Shown: positions 1 through 9,346, numbered from the stretch's first letter. The stretch is DNA of 64,000 nucleotides from Mediannikoviicoccus vaginalis (GCF_928097925.1 NZ_CAKMRI010000001.1:1550001-1614000); one strand, 5' to 3'. Program-made: numbers and translations. Notes: generated by a model from the sequence alone, not told the origin.

Positions 1-136
1 TTTCAGCTATTCACTTCCATACATTTCAAAAGCGGAAGGATTTAAAATCAAATTAGATAGAATGCCTGAAAGAGAAGAAGTACCTATTGAAATCACAGAT
101 TCATTAATAGTAGAGTTCTACTCAAGATTAGTATAA
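1..136 (+). CDS. rpsD: 30S ribosomal protein S4, C-terminal fragment
   Basis: The reading frame is open from base 2 to a TAA at 134-136 and enters from outside the window. The last 44 residues contain MPEREEVP and end in SLIVEFYSRLV. This matches the usual S4 C-terminus, where an 'LPER' segment is followed by 'LIVELYSK/R'. S4 is a primary 16S-binding protein of the small subunit and in many Firmicutes also a translational repressor. Only the tail is visible, so the S4 domain cannot be checked. A terminator follows at once, so this is the end of its transcription unit. Confidence 0.7.
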   Translation, partial: FSYSLPYISKAEGFKIKLDRMPEREEVPIEITDSLIVEFYSRLV

Positions 137-143
137 TCATTAA

Positions 144-173
144 GCCGGGAAGTTAATCTTCTCGGTATTTTTG
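144..173 (+). terminator. Intrinsic terminator after rpsD
   Basis: CCGGGAAG pairs with CTTCTCGG (one G-U) across a 5-nt loop, followed by TATTTTT. It lies 8 bases after the rpsD stop codon. Confidence 0.75.
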
Positions 174-281
174 TGCCCAAAAACAATAACTTTTCATACA
201 TAAAGGGTATATAATAACTTGAAAAGAAATATCAAAGAACATATAATTATTTAATAAAGGAAAATAAAAGAGGAGATAAAA

Positions 282-737
282 ATGGAAGACAGACTCTACA
301 TTGTTATGCAAAGACTAATAGACGAAAACGACCAATCAGGACTATCAGATTACGTTATACAATTCCCATTCGGAAATATAGAAAATGTAAAAAAATTTAA
401 CGAAATAGCAAAAGAACTTTTCAGCTTAAAAGATATAGAAAAAACAGACAGAAAATTTACAATAGATATAAGTTCAGACGACTACCGCATAAAAATGTCA
501 TCACCAACAAAATACGATACACAGACAATTCAAATCGAAGACATTAAAAATGGAAAAGACAATGCAAAATTAAAAATCGTAGAACTAAATAAAGAAGAAA
601 TTAGAAACTTCTTTAAAAAACTTGTGAAAGCAGCAAAAAAAGAAGAAATATATCCACAAGAAGAACCAGATGTAAGACTAAAACACCCACATCTATTACA
701 AGGGGGAATAAACCCACCAAACACATCAAGAGAGTAG
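282..737 (+). CDS. Hypothetical protein, 151 aa
   Basis: I do not recognise the family. The product is soluble, highly charged and lysine/glutamate-rich, without signal peptide or membrane segment. It has a hydrophobic N-terminal stretch (residues 1-30), a central beta-rich part and a proline-rich tail (residues 125-151). The start ATG at 282 is preceded by AGAGGAGA. A TATAAT-like box lies at 210-215, about 70 bases upstream, without a convincing -35. The stop codon is only 7 bases before the start of the L,D-transpeptidase gene, so the two are probably cotranscribed. Codon use is A-ending like its neighbours, so there is no sign of recent transfer. Confidence 0.7.
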   Translation: MEDRLYIVMQRLIDENDQSGLSDYVIQFPFGNIENVKKFNEIAKELFSLKDIEKTDRKFTIDISSDDYRIKMSSPTKYDTQTIQIEDIKNGKDNAKLKIVELNKEEIRNFFKKLVKAAKKEEIYPQEEPDVRLKHPHLLQGGINPPNTSRE

Positions 738-744
738 GTTGAAA

Positions 745-2067
745 ATGAAAAAAAAGATTATAATACCAATAATAATTGCGGTTATATACCTGGGAGGAGC
801 TTTTTACTTTAAAAACTACTCATACCCTAAAACAACCGTAAACGGAGATAAAAAAGGATTTGTAGCAATAAAAGAAATAACAAATCCAAAATATGACGAC
901 TACACACTTAAAGTAAAAGGGAAAAATAGCAAAGAAGAAGAATTTACTCCAGAAGACTTAGACTTCAAAGTAGAAGAGGAAAAGCCATTAGAACTAAACC
1001 AAAAAGAATTTTTGTGGTTTGTCGAAGCCTTTAAGAAACATGACTACAAAGTTTCGTATAACTACTCACTAAACGAAGAAAAACTAGAAGAGTCAATAAA
1101 AAATTCAAAACTTAACCAAGGCGTAGAAAAATCAAAAAATGCAGAAGTAGAATTAGTCGGATCAAAATATGAAATCATACCAGAAAAATATGGCGACGAA
1201 CTGGACATGGAAAAAACAAAAGAAAGCATAGTGACAGCTTTCAAGAACAAAGAAAAAGAAATAGAATTAGACGAAGAATATATAAGACCAACAATAACAA
1301 AAGAAAGTAAAGAGATAAAGGAAGAACTAGAAACAAAACAAAAACTCTTCTCAACAATACTGACCTTCGACTTTGACGACAGAAAATTTGAAGTAAAAGG
1401 CGATGAACTAATTTCATTTTACGATAAACTTCAAGAAGGATATCAACTAAACAGAGATAGAGTTAGAGCATACGTAGCAGACCTTGCAAAAAAGACCGAT
1501 ACATTTGGAACCGATAGAAAATTCCAAACAACAGGAAGAGGCGAAGTTACAGTAGGCGGAGGAATATACGGCTGGCAAATGGACGTAGACAAAACAACAG
1601 ACAACACAATGAAGGCCATAGAAAAAGCCGAAAACCAAGACGTGGAAATAGAATATAAACTACGTTCCCTAACAAGGGCAGAAAACGACATAGGAAACAC
1701 ATATATCGAAATAGACCTTACAAGACAACATCTATGGTTCTACAAAGAAGGAAACCTAGTAGTAGAATCAGACGTAATAACAGGAGCTCCATACGGTGGA
1801 AGAGAAACACCAACAGGAGTATTCAAAGTATGGTCAAGAGAAACAGATAGAAACCTAACAGGAGAAGACTATAGTTCACCAGTTTCATTCTGGATGCCAA
1901 TCAACTGGACAGGCGTAGGACTACACGACGCCTCATGGCAAGATAAATTTGGAGGAGAGCTTTACAAGTCAAGAGGATCAAGAGGCTGTATAAATCTTCC
2001 ATACGAAGTAGCAAAAAAAGTTTATACAGAAGTAAAAAACGAAACACCAGTAGTCATATACAAATAA
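745..2067 (+). CDS. L,D-transpeptidase (YkuD) with peptidoglycan-binding domain
   Basis: Membrane-anchored wall enzyme expected to form 3-3 cross-links in peptidoglycan or to attach proteins to it. Residues 5-25 form an N-terminal transmembrane anchor. A PG-binding-4-like region (about 60-300) follows, and the YkuD catalytic domain lies at about 315-440. The active-site signature is visible: His394 in GLHDASW, then SRGSRGCINLP with Cys415. The ATG at 745 follows GTAGG by 6 bases; an upstream TTG at 739 in the same frame would add two residues. The length (440 aa) is normal for Firmicutes two-domain L,D-transpeptidases. It sits in a pair with the unknown gene at 282. Confidence 0.9.
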   Translation: MKKKIIIPIIIAVIYLGGAFYFKNYSYPKTTVNGDKKGFVAIKEITNPKYDDYTLKVKGKNSKEEEFTPEDLDFKVEEEKPLELNQKEFLWFVEAFKKHDYKVSYNYSLNEEKLEESIKNSKLNQGVEKSKNAEVELVGSKYEIIPEKYGDELDMEKTKESIVTAFKNKEKEIELDEEYIRPTITKESKEIKEELETKQKLFSTILTFDFDDRKFEVKGDELISFYDKLQEGYQLNRDRVRAYVADLAKKTDTFGTDRKFQTTGRGEVTVGGGIYGWQMDVDKTTDNTMKAIEKAENQDVEIEYKLRSLTRAENDIGNTYIEIDLTRQHLWFYKEGNLVVESDVITGAPYGGRETPTGVFKVWSRETDRNLTGEDYSSPVSFWMPINWTGVGLHDASWQDKFGGELYKSRGSRGCINLPYEVAKKVYTEVKNETPVVIYK

Positions 2068-2078
2068 TGTAAAAACAT

Positions 2079-2107
2079 TTGACAAAAGAACACAATAATG
2101 ATATTAT
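2079..2107 (+). promoter_or_regulatory. rRNA promoter P1
   Basis: TTGACA (2079-2084), 17-bp spacer, TATTAT (2102-2107). The expected start point falls at the foot of the hairpin at 2113-2130, so a P1 transcript would begin with, or be stopped by, that hairpin. Confidence 0.6.
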
Positions 2108-2112
2108 AATTA

Positions 2113-2135
2113 GGCACTCAGCGAAGTGCCTTTTT
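2113..2135 (+). terminator. Hairpin with T-run between rrn promoters
   Basis: GGCACT pairs with AGTGCC around a short loop, followed by TTTTT. It fits a terminator for the L,D-transpeptidase gene, but sits directly downstream of promoter P1. Confidence 0.7.
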
Positions 2136-2160
2136 AAATTCAAAAAAATGTTAAAAATAT

Positions 2161-2189
2161 TTGACAAAGAGAAATTAAATTGGTACTAT
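2161..2189 (+). promoter_or_regulatory. rRNA promoter P2
   Basis: Consensus TTGACA (2161-2166), 17-bp spacer, TACTAT (2184-2189). It lies about 125 bases before mature 16S, as usual for Firmicutes rrn P2 promoters. A small hairpin (TCAGC-gaga-GCTGA, 2294-2307) lies in the leader just before 16S. Confidence 0.75.
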
Positions 2190-2315
2190 ATATGAGTTGT
2201 CACTCAAGACGAGTGCAAAGAACCTAAACAAGTAAAAAGTGTAAAAAACTTTTGAGTAAGTACAACCAAACAATTTCGGTGAAAAAAATAAAGTCAGCGA
2301 GAGCTGATCAAACAT

Positions 2316-3850
<1,535 letters not shown>

Positions 3851-3901
3851 AGTACAATAGAGTTTTTTACACTTAACTTAGGTTCAAACCTTTAACCATG
3901 T

Positions 3902-3918
3902 GGGGGTGTAGCTCAGTT
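3902..3918 (+). pseudogene. Truncated 5' copy of tRNA-Ala
   Basis: The first 17 nt of tRNA-Ala, up to the D-loop, are present. They match positions 1-17 of the intact tRNA at 4086, and the ATG-like context just upstream is shared. After base 17 the sequence changes into palindromic repeat DNA. It cannot make a tRNA. Confidence 0.85.
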
Positions 3919-4041
3919 TAACATGCTTACCCGCAAGCGAAGCGAGCGGCTAGGAAGCATTTATGCAGCCTTTTCCCAAGAGAAGCAAAGCTTCGATTGG
4001 CAAGAAAAGCACGTAGGGAGAGCGGAGCTTCGAAGAAGCTC
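3919..4041. repeat. Palindromic element cluster in the 16S-23S spacer
   Basis: Three consecutive hairpins can be drawn. The first is 3923-3960 (ATGCTT/AAGCAT outer stem, CCGC/GCGG inner stem). The second is 3970-4009 (CTTTTC-CCAA-gag-AAGC / GCTT-cga-TTGG-caa-GAAAAG). The third is 4025-4041 (GAGCTTC-gaa-GAAGCTC). The second has CCCAAGAG and CGATTGG, the reverse complement of the core of the elements in the tRNA cluster at 7985, 8276, 8460 and 9108, so it is an inverted member of that family. Confidence 0.75.
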
Positions 4042-4085
4042 AAACATCCAAAAACAAATTAAATAGCAAAATAAAAAACCTATGT

Positions 4086-4161
4086 GGGGGTGTAGCTCAG
4101 TTGGGAGAGCGCCTGCCTTGCAAGCAGGAGGTCAGGAGTTCGACTCTCCTCATCTCCACCA
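4086..4161 (+). tRNA. tRNA-Ala (TGC)
   Basis: Complete 76-nt cloverleaf with encoded CCA. The anticodon loop is CTTGCAA. The acceptor stem GGGGGTG/CATCTCC pairs with two G-U pairs. Position in the 16S-23S spacer is typical of Firmicutes rrn operons. Confidence 0.97.
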
Positions 4162-4768
4162 ACCCTAATAAGGGTATAGAGTCGCAGCGTCAAATCAAAG
4201 ATTTGTTAGTTAGCGACCATTTTAATACAAAAAACACAAGTATTAATATAGAACATTGAAAAGAGAATACAGAGACAAAAGCAAGAAAATGGAAAAGTAA
4301 AAATATTTCCGGTCAAGCGACAAAGGGCATAAGGCGAATGCCTTGGCACTAGGAGGCGAAGAAGGACGTGACAAGCAACGAAAGCGACGGTTAGGAGCAA
4401 ATATCCAGCGAGCCGTCGGTATCCGAATGGGGAAACCCACTTAGACAAACTCTAAGTATCTGTAGCCCAACCAATTAAGCTACAGAAGCGAACCGGGCGA
4501 ACTGAAACATCTAAGTAGCCCGAGGAAGAGAAAGAAAACTCGATTCCCCCAGTAGCGGCGAGCGAAGAGGGAAGAGCCCAACTTAAGGAAAAGATAGGAA
4601 GAAGTTAGAAGAATCAGCTGGAAAGCCGAGCCAAAGAGAGTGACAGCCTCGTAATCAAAAACAGACACCTACACCTTAGAAAGAGTACCACGGAACACGA
4701 GAAATTCCGTGGGAATACGGGAGGACCACCTCCCAAGGCTAAATACTACCTAGTGACCGATAGCGAAT

Positions 4769-4799
<31 letters not shown>

Positions 4800-4851
4800 G
4801 GGAGGGGAGTGAAATAGAACCTGAAACCTTATGCCTACAAGCAGACAAAGT

Positions 4852-5181
4852 CGAGCACTCAACTTTGCAAAGATTTGGAGGAGCTAAAATGTTTTACGTA
4901 TACGTACTAACCATGAATAATGGAGAAATTTATATAGGATTTTCAACAAATCTTAAAAATAGAATCAAACAGCATTACGAAAACAAAGTGATATCCACAA
5001 AAAACAGAGAACCAAAATTAGTTTACTACGAAGCATATACGTCAAAAAAAGATGCAATGGAAAGAGAAAAGAAACTAAAGCAAAGAGGAAATGCTAAAAG
5101 ATGGTTAAAAGAAAGAATATCCAATAGCTTAAACCAAGCAACAAATAAAGAATAAGATTTGTGTGCAAAGTTGAGTGCTTG
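4852..5181 (+). mobile_element. 23S rRNA intervening sequence with inverted-repeat ends and a GIY-YIG gene
   Basis: The insert is bounded by CGAGCACTCAACTTTGCA (4852-4869) and TGCAAAGTTGAGTGCTTG (5164-5181). These can pair over 18 bp with one G-U, giving a long stem that extends 23S helix 25. AAGATTT also occurs just inside each end. The body is almost entirely one ORF with its own ribosome binding site. It lacks group I intron features that I can recognise. The terminal ten bases at each end are the same as those of the ~90-bp repeats at 28151, 28250, 31698, 31804 and 32869. Confidence 0.85.
4889..5155 (+). CDS. GIY-YIG nuclease-domain protein inside 23S rRNA
   Basis: An 88-aa protein of the small stand-alone GIY-YIG type (YhbQ/UPF0213-like). 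Visible signature: FYVYVL (residues 2-7), EIYIGFST (13-20), Arg25, His29 in NRIKQH, Glu58 in the AMEREKKLK segment, followed by a basic C-terminal helix. These correspond to the two Tyr-containing strands, the Arg and the metal-binding Glu of GIY-YIG endonucleases. Start ATG 4889 follows GGAGGAG by 5-6 bases; an upstream in-frame ATG at 4865 overlaps the terminal repeat and has no ribosome binding site. It would have to be translated from the rRNA precursor or from an excised fragment. A nuclease role in maintaining or moving this element is inference. Confidence 0.85.
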   Translation: MFYVYVLTMNNGEIYIGFSTNLKNRIKQHYENKVISTKNREPKLVYYEAYTSKKDAMEREKKLKQRGNAKRWLKERISNSLNQATNKE

Positions 5182-6515
5182 ATGATGTCGTACTTTTTGT
5201 AGAACGGGCCAGCGAGTTACGATATGCAGCAAGATTAAAGATTTAAGATCTGAAGTCGTAGAGAAATCGAGTCTTAATAGGGCGTAAGTTGCATGTTGTA
5301 GACCCGAAACCAGGTGATCTATCCATGTGCAGAGTGAAGTAGAGGTAAAACTCTATGGAGGCTCGAACCGGGTAACGTTTAAAAGTTATCGGATGACATG
5401 TGGATAGGGGTGAAAAGCCAAACGAACTTGGAGATAGCTGGTTCTCCTCGAAATAGCTTTAGGGCTAGCCTTATCGTAGTAATTGAAGGGGGTAGAGCAC
5501 TGAATAGTCTAGGGGCATATAATGTTACCGAAACTTATCAAACTCCAAATACCATCAAATTAGCGATAGGAGTCAGACTATGAGGGATAAGCTTCATAGT
5601 CGAAAGGGAAAGAGCCCAGACCACCAGCTAAGGTCCCAAAATATAGATTAAGTGGAAAAGGATGTAACACTACTCGGACAACCAGGATGTTGGCTTAGAA
5701 GCAGCCATACATTTAAAGAGTGCGTAATAGCTCACTGGTCAAGTGGTGATGCGCCGAAAATAAACGGGGCTAAAATCTAATACCGAAGCTGTGGATGCGC
5801 ATAAGCGCGTGGTAGAGGAGCATTGTGTAAGGAGCGAAGACAAGCTGCAAGGCGAATTGGACCAAACACAAGAGAGAATGCTGGCATGAGTAGCGAGAAG
5901 GTGAGTGAGAATCTCACCCGTCGAAAGCCAAAGGGTTCCTGGGGAAGGCTCGTCCACCCAGGGTAAGTCGGGACCTAAGCCCAGGCCGAAAGGCGTAAGC
6001 GATGGACAACAGGTAGAAATTCCTGTACTATCTCAAGCGTTAAGAGAGAAGTGTTGACGCAGGAGGATATGTGAAGCGTGCGAACGGTAGAGCACGTTCA
6101 AGTAAGTAGGAGGTAGAAGTAGGCAAATCCGCTTCTACAAAACTTCGAGATACGATGAGGAGCGAAAAACAAGTAGTGAAGTCACAGATTCCACACTGCC
6201 AAGAAAAGGCACTATCCAGCAAAGAGATACCCGTACCGTAAACCGACACAGGTAGGCGAGGAGAGAATCCTAAGACGCGCGGAAGAACCTTTGTTAAGGA
6301 ATTCGGCAAAATGACCCCGTAACTTCGGGAGAAGGGGTACCGAGAATTGTATATGTTAAACACAAAAAGCAAAACTTGGTCGCAGAGAATAGGCCCAAGC
6401 GACTGTTTACCAAAAACACAAGTATCTGCTAAATCGAAAGATGAAGTATAGGTGCTGACACCTGCCCGGTGCTGGAAGGTTAAGGGGAAGACTTAGCGCA
6501 AGCGAAGGTTAGAAC

Positions 6516-6602
<87 letters not shown>

Positions 6603-6865
6603 TGTAACGATTTGGGCACTGTCTCAACAAAGGATCCGGTGAAATTGTAGTAGTCGTGAAGATGCGACTTACCCACGGTAGGACGGAAAGACCCCGTGGA
6701 GCTTTACTGCAAGCTGACATTGGATTTTGGTATTGAATGTACAGAATAGGTGGGAGACTGAGAAGTTAGGTCACAAGACTTAATGGAGTCCCAAGTGGGA
6801 TACCACCCTTTCAATGCTAAAGTTCTAACTTGGCACCTTGAAACAGGTGTGAGGACACTGTCAGT

Positions 6866-6912
<47 letters not shown>

Positions 6913-7050
6913 TTCAAAGGTTTCCTCAGAATGGTTGGAAATCATTCAAAGAGTGCAAAGGCAAAAGGAAGCTTAACTGCGACACCGACAAGTGGAGCAG
7001 ATACGAAAGTAGGACTTAGTGATCCGGTGGTACCGAGTGGAAGGGCCATC

Positions 7051-7145
<95 letters not shown>

Positions 7146-7198
7146 TCATCCTGGAGCTGGAGAAGGTTCCAAGGGTTGGGCTGTTCGCCCATTAAAGA

Positions 7199-7248
<50 letters not shown>

Positions 7249-7560
7249 CCGTGGGCGTAAGAAATTTGAGAGGAGCTGCTCCTAGTACGAGAGGACCGGA
7301 GTGGACAGACCGCTGGTGTATGAGTTGTACCGCCAGGTGCACAGCTCAGTAGCTACGTCTGGAATGAATAAGCGCTGAAGGCATCTAAGCACGAAGTCAA
7401 CCTCAAGATGAGATTTCTTTGTAGAAATACGAGAGAAACCAGGAAGAAAATCTGGTAGATAGGTCAGAGGTGTAAGAGTAGTAATACTTTAAGCTAACTG
7501 ATACTAATATATCGAAAGCTTGACCGGGAATATTGTTACTTTTCAAAAGTTGCAAAAAAT

Positions 7561-7672
7561 GGGCGAAGATAGCGGAAGGGATACACCTGTTCCCATCTCG
7601 AACACAGAAGTTAAGTCTTCTAGCGCCGATGGTACTATGGGGGAGAGCCCATGGGAGAGTAGGTATTCGCCC
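7561..7672 (+). rRNA. 5S ribosomal RNA
   Basis: About 112 nt. GGGCGAA at the 5' end pairs with TTCGCCC at the 3' end, and the interior carries ACCTGTTCCCATCTCGAACA and GTTAAG. It lies 35 bases after 23S. Confidence 0.95.
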
Positions 7673-7680
7673 GTCTATAA

Positions 7681-7755
7681 TCCTAGGTAGCTCAATGGTG
7701 GAGCACCCGGCTGTTAACCGGTAGGTTGTGGGTTCGAGTCCCACCCTGGGAGCCA
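7681..7755 (+). tRNA. tRNA-Asn (GTT)
   Basis: Complete 75-nt cloverleaf with encoded CCA; anticodon loop CTGTTAA; acceptor TCCTAGG/CCTGGGA. First gene of the tRNA cluster behind 5S. Confidence 0.97.
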
Positions 7756-7760
7756 ACCAT

Positions 7761-7850
7761 GCCGGAGTGGCGGAACTGGCAGACGCACAGGACTTAAAAT
7801 CCTGCGATCCTTAAAAGATCGTACCGGTTCGATTCCGGTCTCCGGCACCA
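7761..7850 (+). tRNA. tRNA-Leu (TAA)
   Basis: Class II tRNA of 90 nt with a long variable arm (GATCC-ttaaaa-GATC); anticodon loop CTTAAAA; CCA encoded. Confidence 0.97.
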
Positions 7851-7861
7851 AGGCAATATGA

Positions 7862-7938
<77 letters not shown>

Positions 7939-7966
7939 AAAATTCAATAAAGTATTAATAGTATAT

Positions 7967-7981
7967 GGCCTTGTAGTTCAG
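7967..7981 (+). pseudogene. Truncated 5' copy of tRNA-Asp
   Basis: GGCCTTGTAGTTCAG equals bases 1-15 of the intact tRNA-Asp at 8140. Part of the upstream flank (AATAAAGTA ... TATAT) is repeated too. The copy breaks in the D-loop, where a palindromic element begins. Confidence 0.85.
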
Positions 7982-8110
7982 CAGACTGTTTCAGCCAATC
8001 GGCTACGCCTCTTGGGAAACAGGTTGCATCAGTCCTACTAAAGCTCACTACGTTCGCTAAGTTAGGTCTAGAAGTTGGTTCCCAACATCTAATCCAAACA
8101 GCTTACAATT
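7982..8110. repeat. tRNA-associated palindromic element, copy 1
   Basis: Hairpin 1 pairs GTTTC-CCAA-CGGC with GCC-TTGG-GAAAC around 7988-8020. Hairpin 2 runs from CCTACTAAAGC to GTTAGGTC around 8033-8070. A third small hairpin (GTTGG-ttc-CCAAC) lies near 8075. It fills the ~160 bases between the truncated and the intact tRNA-Asp. No ORF is present. Confidence 0.75.
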
Positions 8111-8139
8111 CAATAATGTTTAATAAAGTATAGATATAT

Positions 8140-8216
8140 GGCCTTGTAGTTCAGTTGGTTAGAATGCCAGCCTGTCACGCTGGAGGTCGTCGGTTCGAGC
8201 CCGATCAAGGTCGCCA
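8140..8216 (+). tRNA. tRNA-Asp (GTC)
   Basis: Complete 77-nt cloverleaf; anticodon loop CTGTCAC; acceptor GGCCTTG/CAAGGTC with one G-U; CCA encoded. It is flanked upstream by a truncated 5' copy and downstream by two truncated 3' copies of itself. Confidence 0.97.
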
Positions 8217-8369
8217 AAATACTTTATTAAAATAAGACAGATAGGGCAAGCGTGCCAGGCGAGCCTTTACAGACTGTTTCAACCAATCGGCTACCGCCTC
8301 TTGGGAAACAGGTTGTATGTGACCTACTAAAGCTCACAAAGTTCGCAAAGTTAGGTCAAAAACGCTTAA

Positions 8370-8401
8370 GGTCGTCGGTTCGAACCCGATCAAGGTCGCC
8401 A
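8370..8401 (+). pseudogene. Truncated 3' copy of tRNA-Asp (first)
   Basis: 32 nt identical to the variable loop, T-arm, acceptor strand and CCA of the intact tRNA-Asp except one T-loop base. The D-arm and anticodon arm are missing. Confidence 0.85.
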
Positions 8402-8553
8402 ATTACTTTATTAAAATAAGACAGATAGCGCAAGCGTGCCAGGCGAGCCTTTACAGACTGTTTCAGGGGGTCGGCTATCGCCTCTTGGGAAACAGGTTGT
8501 ATGTGACCTACTAAAGCTCACAAAGTTCGCAAAGTTAGGTCAAAAACGCTTAA

Positions 8554-8585
8554 GGTCGTCGGTTCGAGCCCGATCAAGGTCGCCA
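8554..8585 (+). pseudogene. Truncated 3' copy of tRNA-Asp (second)
   Basis: 32 nt identical to the 3' part of the intact tRNA-Asp, ending the second tandem unit. Confidence 0.85.
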
Positions 8586-8710
8586 TTTTATTTTTTTTTG
8601 AAATAGATTAAGCTAAATATTAAAAAAATACTATTATTTTGTTAAATTTTATGCTATAATCTAATAGTAACTTTTAGGTTGGTGTAGGAGTACCCTAACT
8701 AAATAAATAT

Positions 8711-8786
<76 letters not shown>

Positions 8787-8789
8787 TGT

Positions 8790-8866
8790 GGCGGAGTAGC
8801 TCAGGTGGCTAGAGCATGCGGTTCATACCCGCAGTGTCAGCGGTTCAAATCCGTTCTCCGCTACCA
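8790..8866 (+). tRNA. tRNA-Met (CAT), elongator type
   Basis: 77 nt; anticodon loop TTCATAC; normal paired acceptor stem (G1-U72), so not the initiator. A lysidine-modified tRNA-Ile2 has the same anticodon and cannot be excluded by eye. Only 3 bases separate it from tRNA-Thr. Confidence 0.9.
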
Positions 8867-8875
8867 AATCAAATT

Positions 8876-8906
8876 GGAAAGTTTGAAGTGATATCGCTTC
8901 AACTTT
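8876..8906. repeat. Strong hairpin between tRNA-Met and truncated tRNA-Glu
   Basis: GAAAGTTTGAAG pairs with CTTCAACTTTC around GTGATATCG. No clear T-run follows on the + strand. It may be a processing signal, terminator or palindromic repeat. Confidence 0.55.
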
Positions 8907-8917
8907 CTAATTTATAT

Positions 8918-8930
8918 GGCCCTATGGTCT
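8918..8930 (+). pseudogene. Truncated 5' copy of tRNA-Glu (first)
   Basis: GGCCCTATGGTCT reproduces bases 1-12 of the tRNA-Glu at 9264, and TTTATAT lies upstream as at other copies. It ends in the D-arm. Confidence 0.8.
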
Positions 8931-9090
8931 GTGGTTCTTGATCCTAACCCAAATCACGAAGTGATTTGTAGGTAGGTCAAATGTCGCGAAATAGAAATCT
9001 TTGATTTCGTTATGAAGCGACTAAGACATTTGCAGCGAAGCTGCAATCTTAGAAATACGAATTTATATAATATAATAAACTGTAATAATA
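8931..9090. repeat. Palindromic insert behind first truncated tRNA-Glu
   Basis: Different in sequence from the CCAATCG/CTTGGG family. Hairpins seen: AAATCAC-gaa-GTGATTT (8951-8967), AAATGTC ... GACATTT (8979-9031) and GCAGC-gaa-GCTGC (9032-9044). No believable ORF is present. Confidence 0.65.
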
Positions 9091-9092
9091 TG

Positions 9093-9106
9093 GCCCTATG
9101 GTCAGC
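9093..9106 (+). pseudogene. Truncated 5' copy of tRNA-Glu (second)
   Basis: GGCCCTATGGTCA equals bases 1-13 of the intact tRNA-Glu; the match ends in the D-arm where another palindromic element begins. Confidence 0.8.
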
Positions 9107-9240
9107 AGACTGTTTCTACCAATCGGCTTCGTCTCTTGGGAAACAGGTTGCATCAGACCTACTAAAGCTCACTATGTTCGCTAAGTTAGGTCTAGAAAGC
9201 GGTAACCGCTATAAAAAACAAAATCTGACAAATCAATAAA
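9107..9240. repeat. tRNA-associated palindromic element, copy 4
   Basis: Same family as 7982 and 8221: GTTTC-ta-CCAATCGGC-tt-CGTCTCTTGG-GAAAC, then GACCTACTAAAGC ... GTTAGGTC, then the small palindrome AGCGGTaACCGCT. Non-coding. Confidence 0.75.
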
Positions 9241-9263
9241 CATAAATTATGTATATATTTTAT

Positions 9264-9338
9264 GGCCCTATGGTCAAGCGGTTAAGACATCGCCCTTTCA
9301 CGGCGGTATCCCGGGTTCGAATCCCGGTAGGGTCACCA
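9264..9338 (+). tRNA. tRNA-Glu (TTC)
   Basis: Complete 75-nt cloverleaf; anticodon loop CTTTCAC; acceptor GGCCCTA/TAGGGTC; CCA encoded. Two truncated 5' copies lie upstream. Confidence 0.97.
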
Positions 9339-9346
9339 TACAATAT

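Larger units (their letters stand above)
8221..8588. repeat. Two tandem ~184-bp units, each an element plus a 3' half of tRNA-Asp
   Basis: Unit 1 (8221-8404) and unit 2 (8405-8588) are nearly identical. Each begins ACTTTATTAAAATAAGACAG, has a GGCAAGCGTGCC-type hairpin, then hairpin 1 (GTTTC-CCAA-GGC / GCC-TTGG-GAAAC; 8276-8309 in unit 1) and hairpin 2 (GACCTA / TAGGTC; 8321-8357). Each ends with bases ~45-76 of tRNA-Asp. In unit 2 the CCAA arm has become GGGG, which spoils the stem. Confidence 0.85.

Noticed and set aside
4852-5181. Group I or group II intron in 23S
   Set aside because: The insert has a long terminal inverted repeat and almost nothing but the ORF inside; no conserved intron core or domain V is visible, and helix 25 is a classical site for excised, unspliced intervening sequences.
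8221-8588. CRISPR array
   Set aside because: Two 184-bp units with tRNA halves, no short direct repeat and spacer pattern, and no cas genes.
9012-9239. 75-aa ORF between tRNA-Met and tRNA-Glu
   Set aside because: Lies on the palindromic repeats and a broken tRNA copy; codon pattern and lack of a start site argue against it.
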